A DNA stretch of 64,000 nucleotides. Source: Phytophthora colocasiae. Taxonomy: Eukaryota > Oomycota > Peronosporomycetes > Peronosporales > Peronosporaceae. The stretch spans positions 124,001-188,000 of the forward strand of contig JAGKQI010000078.1 in NCBI GenBank assembly GCA_018806915.1, given 5' to 3'. Position numbers and translations under genes: made by a program. The notes under the pieces were generated by a model that was not told where the DNA came from, searched no databases, and saw nothing but the letters and a program-made list of their open reading frames with translations. This document shows positions 39,680 through 49,445 of this stretch, piece after piece; position 1 is the first letter of the stretch; each line of letters starts with the position of its first letter.

Positions 39680-39968
39680 AGTCGCACGACCGTCGCGACA
39701 ATTACTCACAACTCGCCACCAACGCGTAAGGGAACGTGTGACGACCTGATCTTACTCAACGTCTTGCGTCAAAAACTACTGTATAGCAAGATCAAGGGTG
39801 AATACATGTACTCCAACTCGATGACTTCTGTATACCGTAACAGAATATGTATGAGAGTTTTATCAAGCATAGTATAAACACAAAATAGTATGATACAGAA
39901 TAAAACAGGGGTTAAAGAAAATCATTTGTCACTCTTCCTACTTGAAGCGACCTTGCAACTACGGTAGG

Positions 39969-42900
39969 ATGCAGGTGGAGGAGGACCCCAGCAGCCAGTT
40001 CGTGGACTTCACGAACGCTACAGACTCGGAGCAGTTCGTCTCGGACGTGGAGCAGGCGCTGCTGGGCTGGCAGCTGGCCAATAAGGGCAACGCGTCGTTG
40101 GAAGCACTGGGAGCATCGGAGTCCGCATTGTCTCCTCTCAATAAGAATATTCAATTTCCAGATGTTGCGGTCTACACTAAGGAGCTACAGTTTCATCGGG
40201 GGCAGAAGATGCCTAAGGGCTACACACTATCCTTATTCGTAGCCAATCGCCATGAATCTGTGCACTCCAGTGAAGAATTACCATCTACAGGGAGCACTCG
40301 CGCCTCCAGGAAGCTCAAGCAATGGCAAGAAGGGCTAGAACACTTTACCCCTACAATGTTATCATTGGCAGATGCCCATAGAGATTTCAAGTGGGGGGTG
40401 GAGAGAGAAAATTCTGAAGATGAACAAGAAGAAGAGATGGGGGAGAAGAATCAAGAGCGACCCAGTGTTCCGTACTATACTTCAGTCTTTGAGGACGATG
40501 GAGAACCTATCTTCAGCAGGAAGACGGCGTTCAAGAATGTGCAAAAGTGGTTCGGAGTGGATGAATTTCTGTTGCTGAGTAGATCGTCGTTACCTGAGAA
40601 ACGTACGACAAAAGGGAGTATTCCTATCGAGGGAGAAGGAGAGAGTGTGGAACTACAGAAGTTGGAAGCGAACACTCAAGCAGCTGAAGACGAACGTAGT
40701 GACGACGTGGATGCGATGGCTGATATTCAAGTGGGTCAAGATGAGGCTGGAATGTTGTTGTCAGCTGTGTCGATGGCTCTGAACAATTGTAATTGCACCA
40801 TCCCGGCATTTGTACCAGTATTTGAGCCGTCTCGTGGTACGTGGATTGGCTCGGCTGTACCTGGAGCTACAGGGAATGTGTCAATGTCGTTTGACACGGA
40901 CTCAGTGCCGGAGTTGAACCCTAATCAGAGCTGTATCAGTGGACTGCTAGATTTTTTCAAGGCCAAGTTGCAATTGTCTCCACAGGTAGAAGAAAAGTGT
41001 CGTGTTGAAGCAGACGAATCGGGAGATTTGGCTATTGGGATGATGGTTTCAGCCTCGTTTGGGTATTCGTGGAGCCGAAAAGATGATCCTCGGGAGATCG
41101 TGAAACCGGATAACGCTCTAGCTTGGAGATCTTTCGAGTCTCATTTGTCAACGAAGGACCAGCACCAGATTCACCAGATCATGGACAAGCTCTACGGTAA
41201 AAACCATCCGACTCCATTACTTGGGACGTCTACGAATCCTCTGGATGGAATGGATCTCACTGTAAGTTGGCCCCGGTTGCGTGAAGGCACGTACGTTGAC
41301 AATGTGGTGCACTCAACGCTGGACCCTAGTTCGGCTCCTCAGTGGATGTTAACTGTCCGATTTCAGGAGTTAATGGCGGAGAATCAGCGTAAACCGCAAT
41401 TACCTCTGAGCAAGCAAATGGCGAATTTAGTGCAAGTGTATTCCAACTCAAGGGAGTTGAACAAGGACATTTTGGTGTCCGAGTTGGCTCCACCTATGCC
41501 AGTCGCTCCTTCGCCATTAAAACCTGCTGCTCCTCCTGCTAGTTCCAGCACAAGTGGGTCCAATGAGGATGCTGTATCTGACCCGTTGCCAACTATTCCC
41601 GAATCGATTCCAGCAGCTCGTGGTGCGGCTGTAGTGCTTGGGAATGCCATCTCAAGTCTCGTGTCTGCTGCTACATGGAAAGGCTCCGATGTCGATGAGA
41701 TCCGGCGAATTGTTTCGGAGTTATTCGATGAAAAGGAGGATACTAGTGCTGATGATATTGGAGAAAGCAGCAAAAGAACTGCTGGAGTTATTCTAGCAAC
41801 GAGATCGAGTTCTATTCAACACGGTGCGCCACTGGGAGAACTAGTGTCTATCTTAGCCACGAGGATGGCACAACTCCGTAAGTATGAGTCATTGGAGAGA
41901 GATGTTAGCGCGTCATCTAATCCGTTTGATGTGTTCGTTCTGTGGCAGATGGGATCAATTCCATGTCGTTGTTGTGGGTTGAGTTTGTGAAAGCTCTGCG
42001 AGAGCGGTGGTTCCAGCAGCAATTGCTGCCATTTATGGTACAAGTGTTGCCACTTGGAAAATAAGTTTGCTGACTTGTACTCACGTTTATCTTCCTTTTA
42101 TCAGAGCACTAAAACGAAAGACGGTGTTGACCACAATAGTAGCTCGCGCTCGCTGGATGCACTGTTCTTACTGGATTCAGACGTGATGCAGCTCCCTCCA
42201 CCAGACTTCCGTCATTGTCTCCTGCACCAAAAGCTTCAACTGCTCAACTGTTGCATCCTGAGGTAAGACAAAGGTACTTTAGATTCTTTTTGGGGATACT
42301 AATGCACAACTTTTGTGATCACAGGGAAGCGCAGGAATCGAAGCCTACGTCCAATACAGAAGAGGGGATTAATGAAAGTCATTCAACACGCGCAAGCGGA
42401 GATTTCGAGCCCATGGCAGCAACTAAAAGAGCCGAAGAAGGGGATGGCAGTCCAAGTGACGATGAGTTCTTCGACTCGCTTGAGCAGGACAGCGCACCCA
42501 TGCCATCCCCATCTCGGGCGTCAAGACGACCCGAAGGTGTTCTTCGTGAGGTTGAAGGAGTAGTGTGTCTGCAGACGAACGAACCTCTAATGGAACCCGT
42601 AACCCAGACGGCTGTGCCAATGACGGAAGACGTGGCCAAGCAGCAACAAGATCTCCTCACTCGCTTAGGCGTCAGTGTGGAGTCGGATAAGTTGCGACAG
42701 CAAATCCAGAGTACGACGCTGATTTCCGATATGCAGGCATTTAAAGCTGCTAACCCGCGATGCTGCCTGACTGATTTCATTCGCTGGTACTCACCCAAAG
42801 ACTGGATTCCGTTCAAGACTCCCATTGACCCTGAGCGAACTGATTTACCCCAGGAAGGCCGGGGCGTCTGGTGGTTTGAACAGCATGGAATGTTATCAGA

Positions 42901-43825
42901 ACGCATGCGTTTTGGACCTGGGCACGAACACATCTGGCAACAAATGTGGGAAACTAGTGCGCCGGTGCCAGCAAGTCGACAAAAACGCTTGTTCGACCCG
43001 GTGCAGGAGTCGGAAAAGGTGTACCACTACATGGAAACGCTTTCTCCCCATGAGCTTTTTCATCAGATGCTGGCTGGTGCAATTTCAAGCAGTGTATTTG
43101 CACTGGAAACGGCTCTCCCCGTCCATGTGTCGTCGGATACTTTACCAATGATTCACAGAGCCTTGAAAACTCTCCGATCTCGAGGAAACCGGGCTATTGC
43201 CTTGCTGGATGATGCCTTGGCGGAGTCTCTCGTGGCGTTTCCTGCTGCTGGCAGAAGCAAGCAGCAACGTGGTGATGGACGTGAGCAGTCGATTGCTGCT
43301 GCACACCAGGACCAGCAGCTTCAAGTTGCATTTGAAATGGCGCTGGACGCTTGCTGGACGCTTGTGCGCGCGCTTGAATCTGTTGAGGCTCTCGTTACGA
43401 AGGCCTTGGCTCTGCTCCACTATTTCCCAGCGTCAAACGAAGACCAAGCATCACTACGACTTGTGAACTTCCTGCTTTTGCCAACACTTTCTCATCGTCA
43501 ACAAGTGGAGATCTCAGAGCTCCTGAAACTGGACAATTTGAGGCAGAAAGTGGCTGCGACTGTGCTCACCAATCCAACACTAGCAGAAGCCGGCCCTATG
43601 ACTATCCCTACTCAGAGAGAATACGTTCTGCGCTGCATCTGCCCACGTCCGTTCCTCCGAGAATATTTCGGAGATTCCACGCTTAAAGGTGGCGATATCG
43701 ATGCAGCTGGGATGCAACCAGAGCAAGAGATGGAAGAAAGTCCTCTTGTGGTTTGTCGGATGTATGCTGCTTTCAAGAAGAGCACAGTACGTTTCGCTCT
43801 CGTGCTGGCCGAATCAGAATTCTAG
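39969..43825 (+). CDS. RAB3GAP1: Rab3 GTPase-activating protein catalytic subunit (RAB3GAP1 orthologue), spliced
   Basis: The encoded protein is ~1240 residues. The N-terminus reads QFVDFTNATDSEQFVSDVEQAL; further on there is KWFGVDEFLLLSRS. The conserved Rab3GAP catalytic-subunit domain is in the last third: MQAFKAANPRC-LTDFIRWYSPKDW, MLSERMRFGPGHEHIWQQMWETSAPVPASRQKRLFD, EKVYHYMETLSPHELFHQM. The ATG at 39969 starts MQVEEDPSS. Two GT-AG introns restore the frame: 42038-42104 (67 nt, branch-like gctgac) and 42263-42324 (62 nt, GTAAGA...CACAG). Near 41964-41966 one base appears to be missing: the frame ending in IPC continues as SLLWVEFVKALRERWFQQQLLPFM only in the next frame. By family the protein acts with RAB3GAP2 on Rab GTPases (GAP for Rab3, GEF for Rab18), in membrane traffic. 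It is a single-copy housekeeping gene within the receptor array. Confidence 0.88.
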
Positions 43826-43933
43826 GTAAATTTATCGTGGAGTGTCAGGCACCAGCACTGTTAGTGCCTTAATCAAGCGGATACTATTTACAGCACAAGA
43901 AAACAACACTGGCATTGAGAGAAAGCAATTGGT

Positions 43934-44414
43934 ATGCTTCGACTTGTTGATGGTGTGAAGCAACAAAGCTTTGTCTCCATGACAGGAGGAATAACACGAC
44001 GCTCCTTTTCGCCCCTCACTCTTTATCTCTGTTGGATTGGTTTTATCACGCTTCATGGATTCTGCATGGTATATTTTGCAACGTTCACGTGGAGTTACTG
44101 GAACTTGGAGGGGACCTATTTAGACGTATGTCTATCCTTTAACAGCCTTGGTATGGGGCGGAAGCACTACCCTGCCATTGCCGTTGTTCATGGATGCCTC
44201 GCTGTGCTTCATCTGCTCTATCTGGCTTGGATGATTGTCTGGTCTTTCAAGAAACGAAAACCTGTACTAGCTGTCTACAATGTTTTAATTAAACCTGGCA
44301 AAAGTTCTCGAGAATTGGGCCAGGAAGCTGGGATTATCAGTCGGGTTTACCATACAGCACTCACAAAAATGGGCGTTTTGGGCGTCGATGGTCCATATTT
44401 CGACTTAGTTTTAA
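43934..44414 (+). pseudogene. TM-LRR member K, 5' part (interrupted by a piggyBac element)
   Basis: The ATG at 43934 opens MLRLVDGVKQQSF. The family N-terminus follows: LTLYLCWIGFITLHGFCMVYFATFTWSYWNLEGTYLDVCLSF, the second hydrophobic segment IAVVHGCLAVLHLLYLAWMIVW, SFKKRKPVLAVYNV and LGVDGPYFDLVL. The frame enters the transposon immediately after the TTAA at 44411-44414. It starts 108 bp after the Rab3GAP stop. Removing the transposon plus one TTAA puts ...FDLVL directly in frame with MFREIVETALQ at 47775. Confidence 0.9.
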
Positions 44415-44656
44415 CCCCTCGGTTCCCAACGTCGTAACATACGCCATTGCAAAATCATTATGTCGTAAGTTACGACATAGCGCGATTAACAATAGAAAAT
44501 GGCTCGGGCCATACTTTAATCAAGTCAAATTTGGAGCATAAGATGATTTGGAACACCTTCAGATCACAGGACTTTAATATCTTGAAGATTTGAAACCGGG
44601 AAAAAAAAATCCAGGTGCCAACAGCCACGCAAACCATTCATTTAAGAATTAGCTCG

Positions 44657-47444
44657 ATGGCGCGCATCCGGTCAACCAGCAGAACAAAGGAATCCGCCGC
44701 CGAGGTGGCACGTGACATCGATTTTGGACACTTCTGGCGTCAACTGAAGGCTGTGGGTTGGTCCACGAAACGACCAAGTGGGTTAGCTCGGGAATGGAGC
44801 TACTCGAGTCCTGATGGCGCACAGGTTTTTGTAGGCGAGAGTGCAGTAGTCGAATATGCGCTCAAAGCTGGTTTGCTGAATCGTGAGGACGAGATGAGCG
44901 AGTTAGAAGAGACGAGTGACAAGGAAGAAAACGCAGAGGACCCTGTGCGCGCCTCTCAGATCAACACGAATACGGAGCTTTCACAGAATACATTGGACAA
45001 TTTGTTCGGACCGGAGTCGAGTTCGCCTGAGGATGTTGATCTTTCCCAGCACGCCGTTTCGAGGGCGTTTGATCTTCTACCTGGCGACATACAAGTTGAT
45101 GAGTCGCACCAAGAAGCTGTCGCGGGCTTGCAGATGCTGTCTGAGGCTTCGAGTGTCGATAGTGATGCTGATCGAGACGTAGAACCCGCAGTTTCTAGAC
45201 GAGTACTACGGTCACGGGTTGACGTGAAGGTGGACGTCAACATCGTTCCAGACGACGAGAATTGTAGCTCGTATGAGAGCTTCAGCTCCGGTGAGAGTGA
45301 CGACGGATGCATTGATGACTTCGACGATGAAAATCCTAGAGTCGATGACTACGGTAGCGAAGATGAAGGTGATGTTCTATCCGATGATGACGCGGTCCAG
45401 ATGGACAAAGCTTTCATTGCTTCTCTCAACATGGACAAATCAGATAAAGATTCATTGAAACAGCGAGAGGCAGCGTTGCGTGCCATGGAGTGGTCTTCCG
45501 TATCTTCAGAGTTTGAGCAAGACATGCCTGCATACCCCGGGTTGGAGAACGAAGAGGCGCGACCAGTCCCCGAACTTATAGCGGTTGCCCACTCACCACT
45601 TCTCACTCTCTTCTACTTCATGCCTAAGTCACTGTGGGTCATGATCTGCGATGAAACAAACCGTTACAACCTTCAGCAAATTGACAAACGCGCTCAAGCG
45701 ATTCAATCAAGGCAGCCGAGTCATCGCTGTGAGACGATCAAACAAATTCGTAGGCGCTTGAAGATGAAGAAGGGATACCAGACCCATGAAATTTTGCAGA
45801 TGATCGGGCTTCTAGTCGCGCGCATGTTGTGCCCTCAGCAACGCTTCACTGATCACTGGTCCATGGTTGAAGATGGTGCAGTTCCAGCTGGAACTTTCGG
45901 ACGGTACATGGCACGTAACCGTTGCCAGGATATACTTCGCGATCTTCACTTCACTGACAATGAAGCAGAAAGAAACCGAGACAAGCTTTGGAAGCTTCGC
46001 CCTGTGTGTGACAAGATACAGGAACGTTTCCTTGCCGGATGGACTCTATCTTCTTAATTTTCTTTTGATGAAGGTGTCCTGCCCTCCACATCTAGACGTA
46101 ACACTACCCGCATGTTTATGCCTGACAAGCCCCATCGTTATGGGTCAAAGATATTTATGATGTGCGACTCTAGAAGTGCCTACTGCCACAGGTTTGTTGT
46201 GTTATGTCGTAACCCTCGACGTTGATGCAAGTATCTAACTGTGAATGTCGTAACTGCCTAGATTCGAGCTGTATGCGGGTAAACGCAATAGAGGTGACGG
46301 CGCAACTGCATCTGTTGACAACAAGACTGGAGCGGCGGCAGTTATTCGAAACTTGAAAATCGTCCTAGACAGTGCTAATAGGAGGCTCCCGTGGCATGTT
46401 GTCGTTATCGACAGATTCTATTCGTCTGTCTTACTTGCCGTTGAACTGCTCCGAATGAATGTGTACGTGATTGGCACGGTGATGACCAACCGCCTTGGGT
46501 TCGACAAGGCCGTGAAGGAGTCGCGACAGACGCGTCCTGCAAACATTCCAAGAGGCTCATTCACTTTCTCACGCTCTGTATCCGTTCCGAGTTTAGTCGT
46601 ATTTCACTGGTGGGATCGAAAACCTGTGCACTACTTGTGCACAGGGGCAACAATGGCTTCAGCTACGATTGGAAGGAAGATCAAGCAGATCGGCGATATC
46701 ACTGTACCTTGTCCAGCCGCTGTTTCTGACTACCAACGAGGTATGGGCGGAGTTGATGTCCATGATCAACTCCGCCTCCAGCGGTATTCGCTTCAGATGT
46801 CTACAAAGTTTGTCAAGTACTACAAAAGTCTCTTTTTGGGCTTCGTAGACCTTGCCTTAGTGAACTCGTACATATCACATCGAGAGACGGCAAGGATCTT
46901 TGGGAGAAATACCATGTCCAGGTGTGAATGGTATCGCGTCCTACAAAACCAGCTCCTGCAATTGAAACCAGCGGACTTTGCTGGCGTGGTGGTGACGCCG
47001 CCACCTACAATTCAGAAGCGCAAGCGCGCGATTCGGGTCGTCCATGCTCCGGAGCAATCTGAAGATTGGGTGACGGTGAGTGGAATTCAGAAACGTCGTC
47101 AACGCTCATGCAAAGTCTGTGCTTTGCTTCGCACAGACAAGAAGAAGAAATCGTTCGCGACTACGTACTTCTGTGAGCGCTGCTCGCTCGACGATGCGAA
47201 ACTTTGGCTCTGCAACAACATCCGTCGTGAGTACAAGGGAGTAGCAAAATCATGTTTTGCTATCTGGCATGAGGACTTTGGAAACGGGGAAACAATTCCA
47301 CCTACCTTGGGTAAGCGAGTTGTACTGCGTCGTCCTGGTCAACAGGCTGGTGAACGCAAGAAAACTCGACGGGAGCTTCGCCTTGAAGTGGGAGAGGAGG
47401 ATGGCGACGACGAGAAAAGCGACAATGACTGCGAACAGGAGTGA
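44657..47444 (+). pseudogene. piggyBac transposase (DDE_Tnp_1_7) with one intron and one in-frame stop
   Basis: The first ATG in frame is 44657 (MARIRSTSRTKESAAEV). The ~400-residue N-terminal region is acidic, with Ser/Glu/Asp-rich stretches. The core follows: SLWVMICDETNRYNLQ..., RDKLWKLRPVCDKIQERFLAGW, SFDEGVLPSTSRRNTTRMFMPDKPHRYGSKIF (first catalytic Asp, gat 46067), VVIDRFYSSVLLAVELL (second, gac 46410) and GMGGVDVHDQLRLQRYS (third, gat 46755). The C-terminal Cys-rich finger has CKVC...CERC. A 70-nt intron (46192-46261, GTTTGT...taactgcctAG) joins CHR to FELYAGK. A TAA at 46055-46057, in the same frame and four codons before the first Asp, interrupts an otherwise complete gene. Translation would give either a truncated ~466-residue protein or need readthrough. 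Confidence 0.88.
46192..46261 (+). other. Spliceosomal intron in the piggyBac transposase
   Basis: GT at 46192 and AG at 46260-46261; 70 nt, the usual size in oomycetes, with a tctaac branch-like string at ~46233. Splicing joins two open blocks in frame. The intron contains two copies of tgtcgtaac, the heptamer also found near both transposon ends. Confidence 0.75.
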
Positions 47445-47770
47445 CAGGAGGCCTGCGTGTCAATTGATGAGTGTTAGGTAGTGTCGAGTTGTAATGCACA
47501 CTTCCTTGAATTGGTGTACCTTTTGTTGCCATATTCTGCAGTTATGTTCCTGTCTGATCTGAAGTAGTGGCGGGAAGTTACGACATTGAGGACTCAATGT
47601 GATGGACAAAGGTGTATATTTGACGACATTGAAAATAAAACCTTTTGAAAATTAATACACCGATCTTCATGTCGTGGCTATGCTTCTTACAAACTCGAAG
47701 TAATGTGCGTATGGTGTACTTACGACGTCCATTATCGTGTTATGGTGTATATTTCTTGGGAACCGAGGGG

Positions 47771-49369
47771 TTAATGTTTCGTGAAATTGTGGAGACTGCA
47801 CTTCAGACCCAGCAAGCTTACCGCATGAGTTTACTCCTGCCACGCACTGAGCTGAATCGAGGCTATGTCGCTATGCTCGTTATTAATTGCTGGACCACTT
47901 CTCTCGTACAGTCCACCTACAAGTTGGATACAACGAAACGGAGGCTGTTGGCGGTCATGTGCGACTGTGCACTTGATCTCGTGACTTCAGTGGGTATCAC
48001 ATCGATATTGCTGGCCATTTACTACCCAGACTTTGATTCGAATATCAGTGGATTCCCAGGGTACAAATGGTATGAGGATGTGTGGAGTGTGCACGTGCTT
48101 AGTGAGTTCAAACTCCTCCTGGTGAGCTCCTGGGTGGATCTGACTCTGCGAGTGATTTTTGCCCTGAGTATGTTAAGTAATATGAACAATATCAAGAAAC
48201 TGCTCAGTATGCGAACCCCACAGAGGTGGAAACCCAAGCTCAATCATCATGTGACGGCTGTGTTACCGATGAATCCCAATTCCTCTGACGTCACAGACTC
48301 TCGAACACAGAGTAAATTGGACATTGTCCTGGATTCACATTCTCAAATCACAAAAGTCATTTTCCTCGTGTGGGGAACTGCAATTCTGGCTCTTCACCTG
48401 TACGCAGAATCAATTTCGGAACTTTCTCAATGCCCGATGCAAGTTAAACCGTGGGCCACCTCCCAGGCCTCGTGTTCACTCCTCGTTGTTGACTGCTACA
48501 AGTCCAAGTTAACAGGTTCTGAAGCTGAGATCATTACAGAATGGAGCAACTTCGACCCAACAACAACTAGTCGAGTGGTGATGCGCCACTGCCCCACACT
48601 TGAGATGCCGAGATTTGTAACCGAATTTTCAAGGTTGGAGGTGCTGAAAATCTACAATTCAACCATCGCACGTTGGGAGGAAGATGCAGCTCCGACACAG
48701 CTTCATCATCCAAATCTAATGTCACTTTTACTGGTACGTGTAAATATGACGAATGGGGAACTTCCGCCTGCCCTCCAAGGGGGTAATTTCCCACAGCTAT
48801 TAACGGATTTCGAATTTTGCACTACAAACTTACGCACATTACCCGATGATTTTGACTTGAAATGGCCGCAATCCTCCTCCATATACCTCGAGAATTCTCA
48901 ATTCACCGAAATTCCGGCTTCACTTGCGAGGCTCGCCCCGTACGATTTGTCTCTCGCAATGAATCAGATCTCAACGATTCCTGTCCTCTTATTGGAAGGA
49001 AGTGTGGGCTTTCTTCACATCGGTAGTACATTTATCTCGGAACTGCCGAATCTTTCTGCTGCTGTGTCAAACCCGCTTATACTTCGCGTGGATAACACCA
49101 ACGTGTCATTCTTTTGGGATTGGATCGACTCACGTATCGCAGACAGTGATGCTTTGGCATCGGTAGAATATCCGATTCTAGCGACTAACACTCCATATTT
49201 GGAGAACAGGAGAACTTTTCAGCTCCATGGCACGAAGGTCAGTCTCAGATGTTATCAGACGCCTCTCAGAAGAACTGGCCAACACTTCGAGCATCTGTAT
49301 CATGCACCGAAATGCCAAATACTTGGTATCCTCTCGATTTTGAAGATAGATACAGCGGGATTAACTAAA
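47771..49369 (+). pseudogene. TM-LRR member K, 3' part
   Basis: It resumes after the second TTAA with MFREIVETALQTQQAYRMSLLLPRTELNRGYVAMLVINCWTT. All later membrane segments and most of the ectodomain are open. Near 49197 a second lesion occurs: NTPY is followed by a shifted frame, so the original frame drifts to a stop at 49372. The expected ending (APWHEGQSQMLSDASQKNW...TWYPLDFEDRYSGIN) is readable in another frame, ending at TAA 49367-49369. K thus carries two independent inactivating changes. It is about 85-90% similar to the readable parts of inverted member I. Confidence 0.85.
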
Positions 49370-49445
49370 TGAGTACTTTGCTGAAAAAATATTAGTTCCG
49401 AAAACTGCTCGGTTATATTTACTGTTTTGCGGTCTAAAGTGTAAC

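Larger units (their letters stand above)
44415..47770 (+). mobile_element. piggyBac-like DNA transposon (3356 bp), TTAA duplication
   Basis: The ends are CCCCTCGGTTCCCAA (44415-44429) and its exact reverse complement (47756-47770), giving 15-bp terminal inverted repeats. They are flanked by TTAA at 44411-44414 and 47771-47774, the hallmark of piggyBac insertion. The inside holds a DDE_Tnp_1_7-type transposase gene (44657-47444). GTCGTAA/TTACGAC heptamers recur near both ends (44430, 44462-44480, 47575, 47720) and could be subterminal transposase sites. The element sits in the coding sequence of TM-LRR gene K. Confidence 0.95.

Noticed and set aside
44615..44656. Earlier start of the piggyBac transposase at a GTG
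   Set aside because: Nuclear genes start with ATG; the first in-frame ATG is 44657.
46857..47004. Minus-strand short frame in the piggyBac transposase
   Set aside because: Antisense shadow of well-supported transposase coding sequence.
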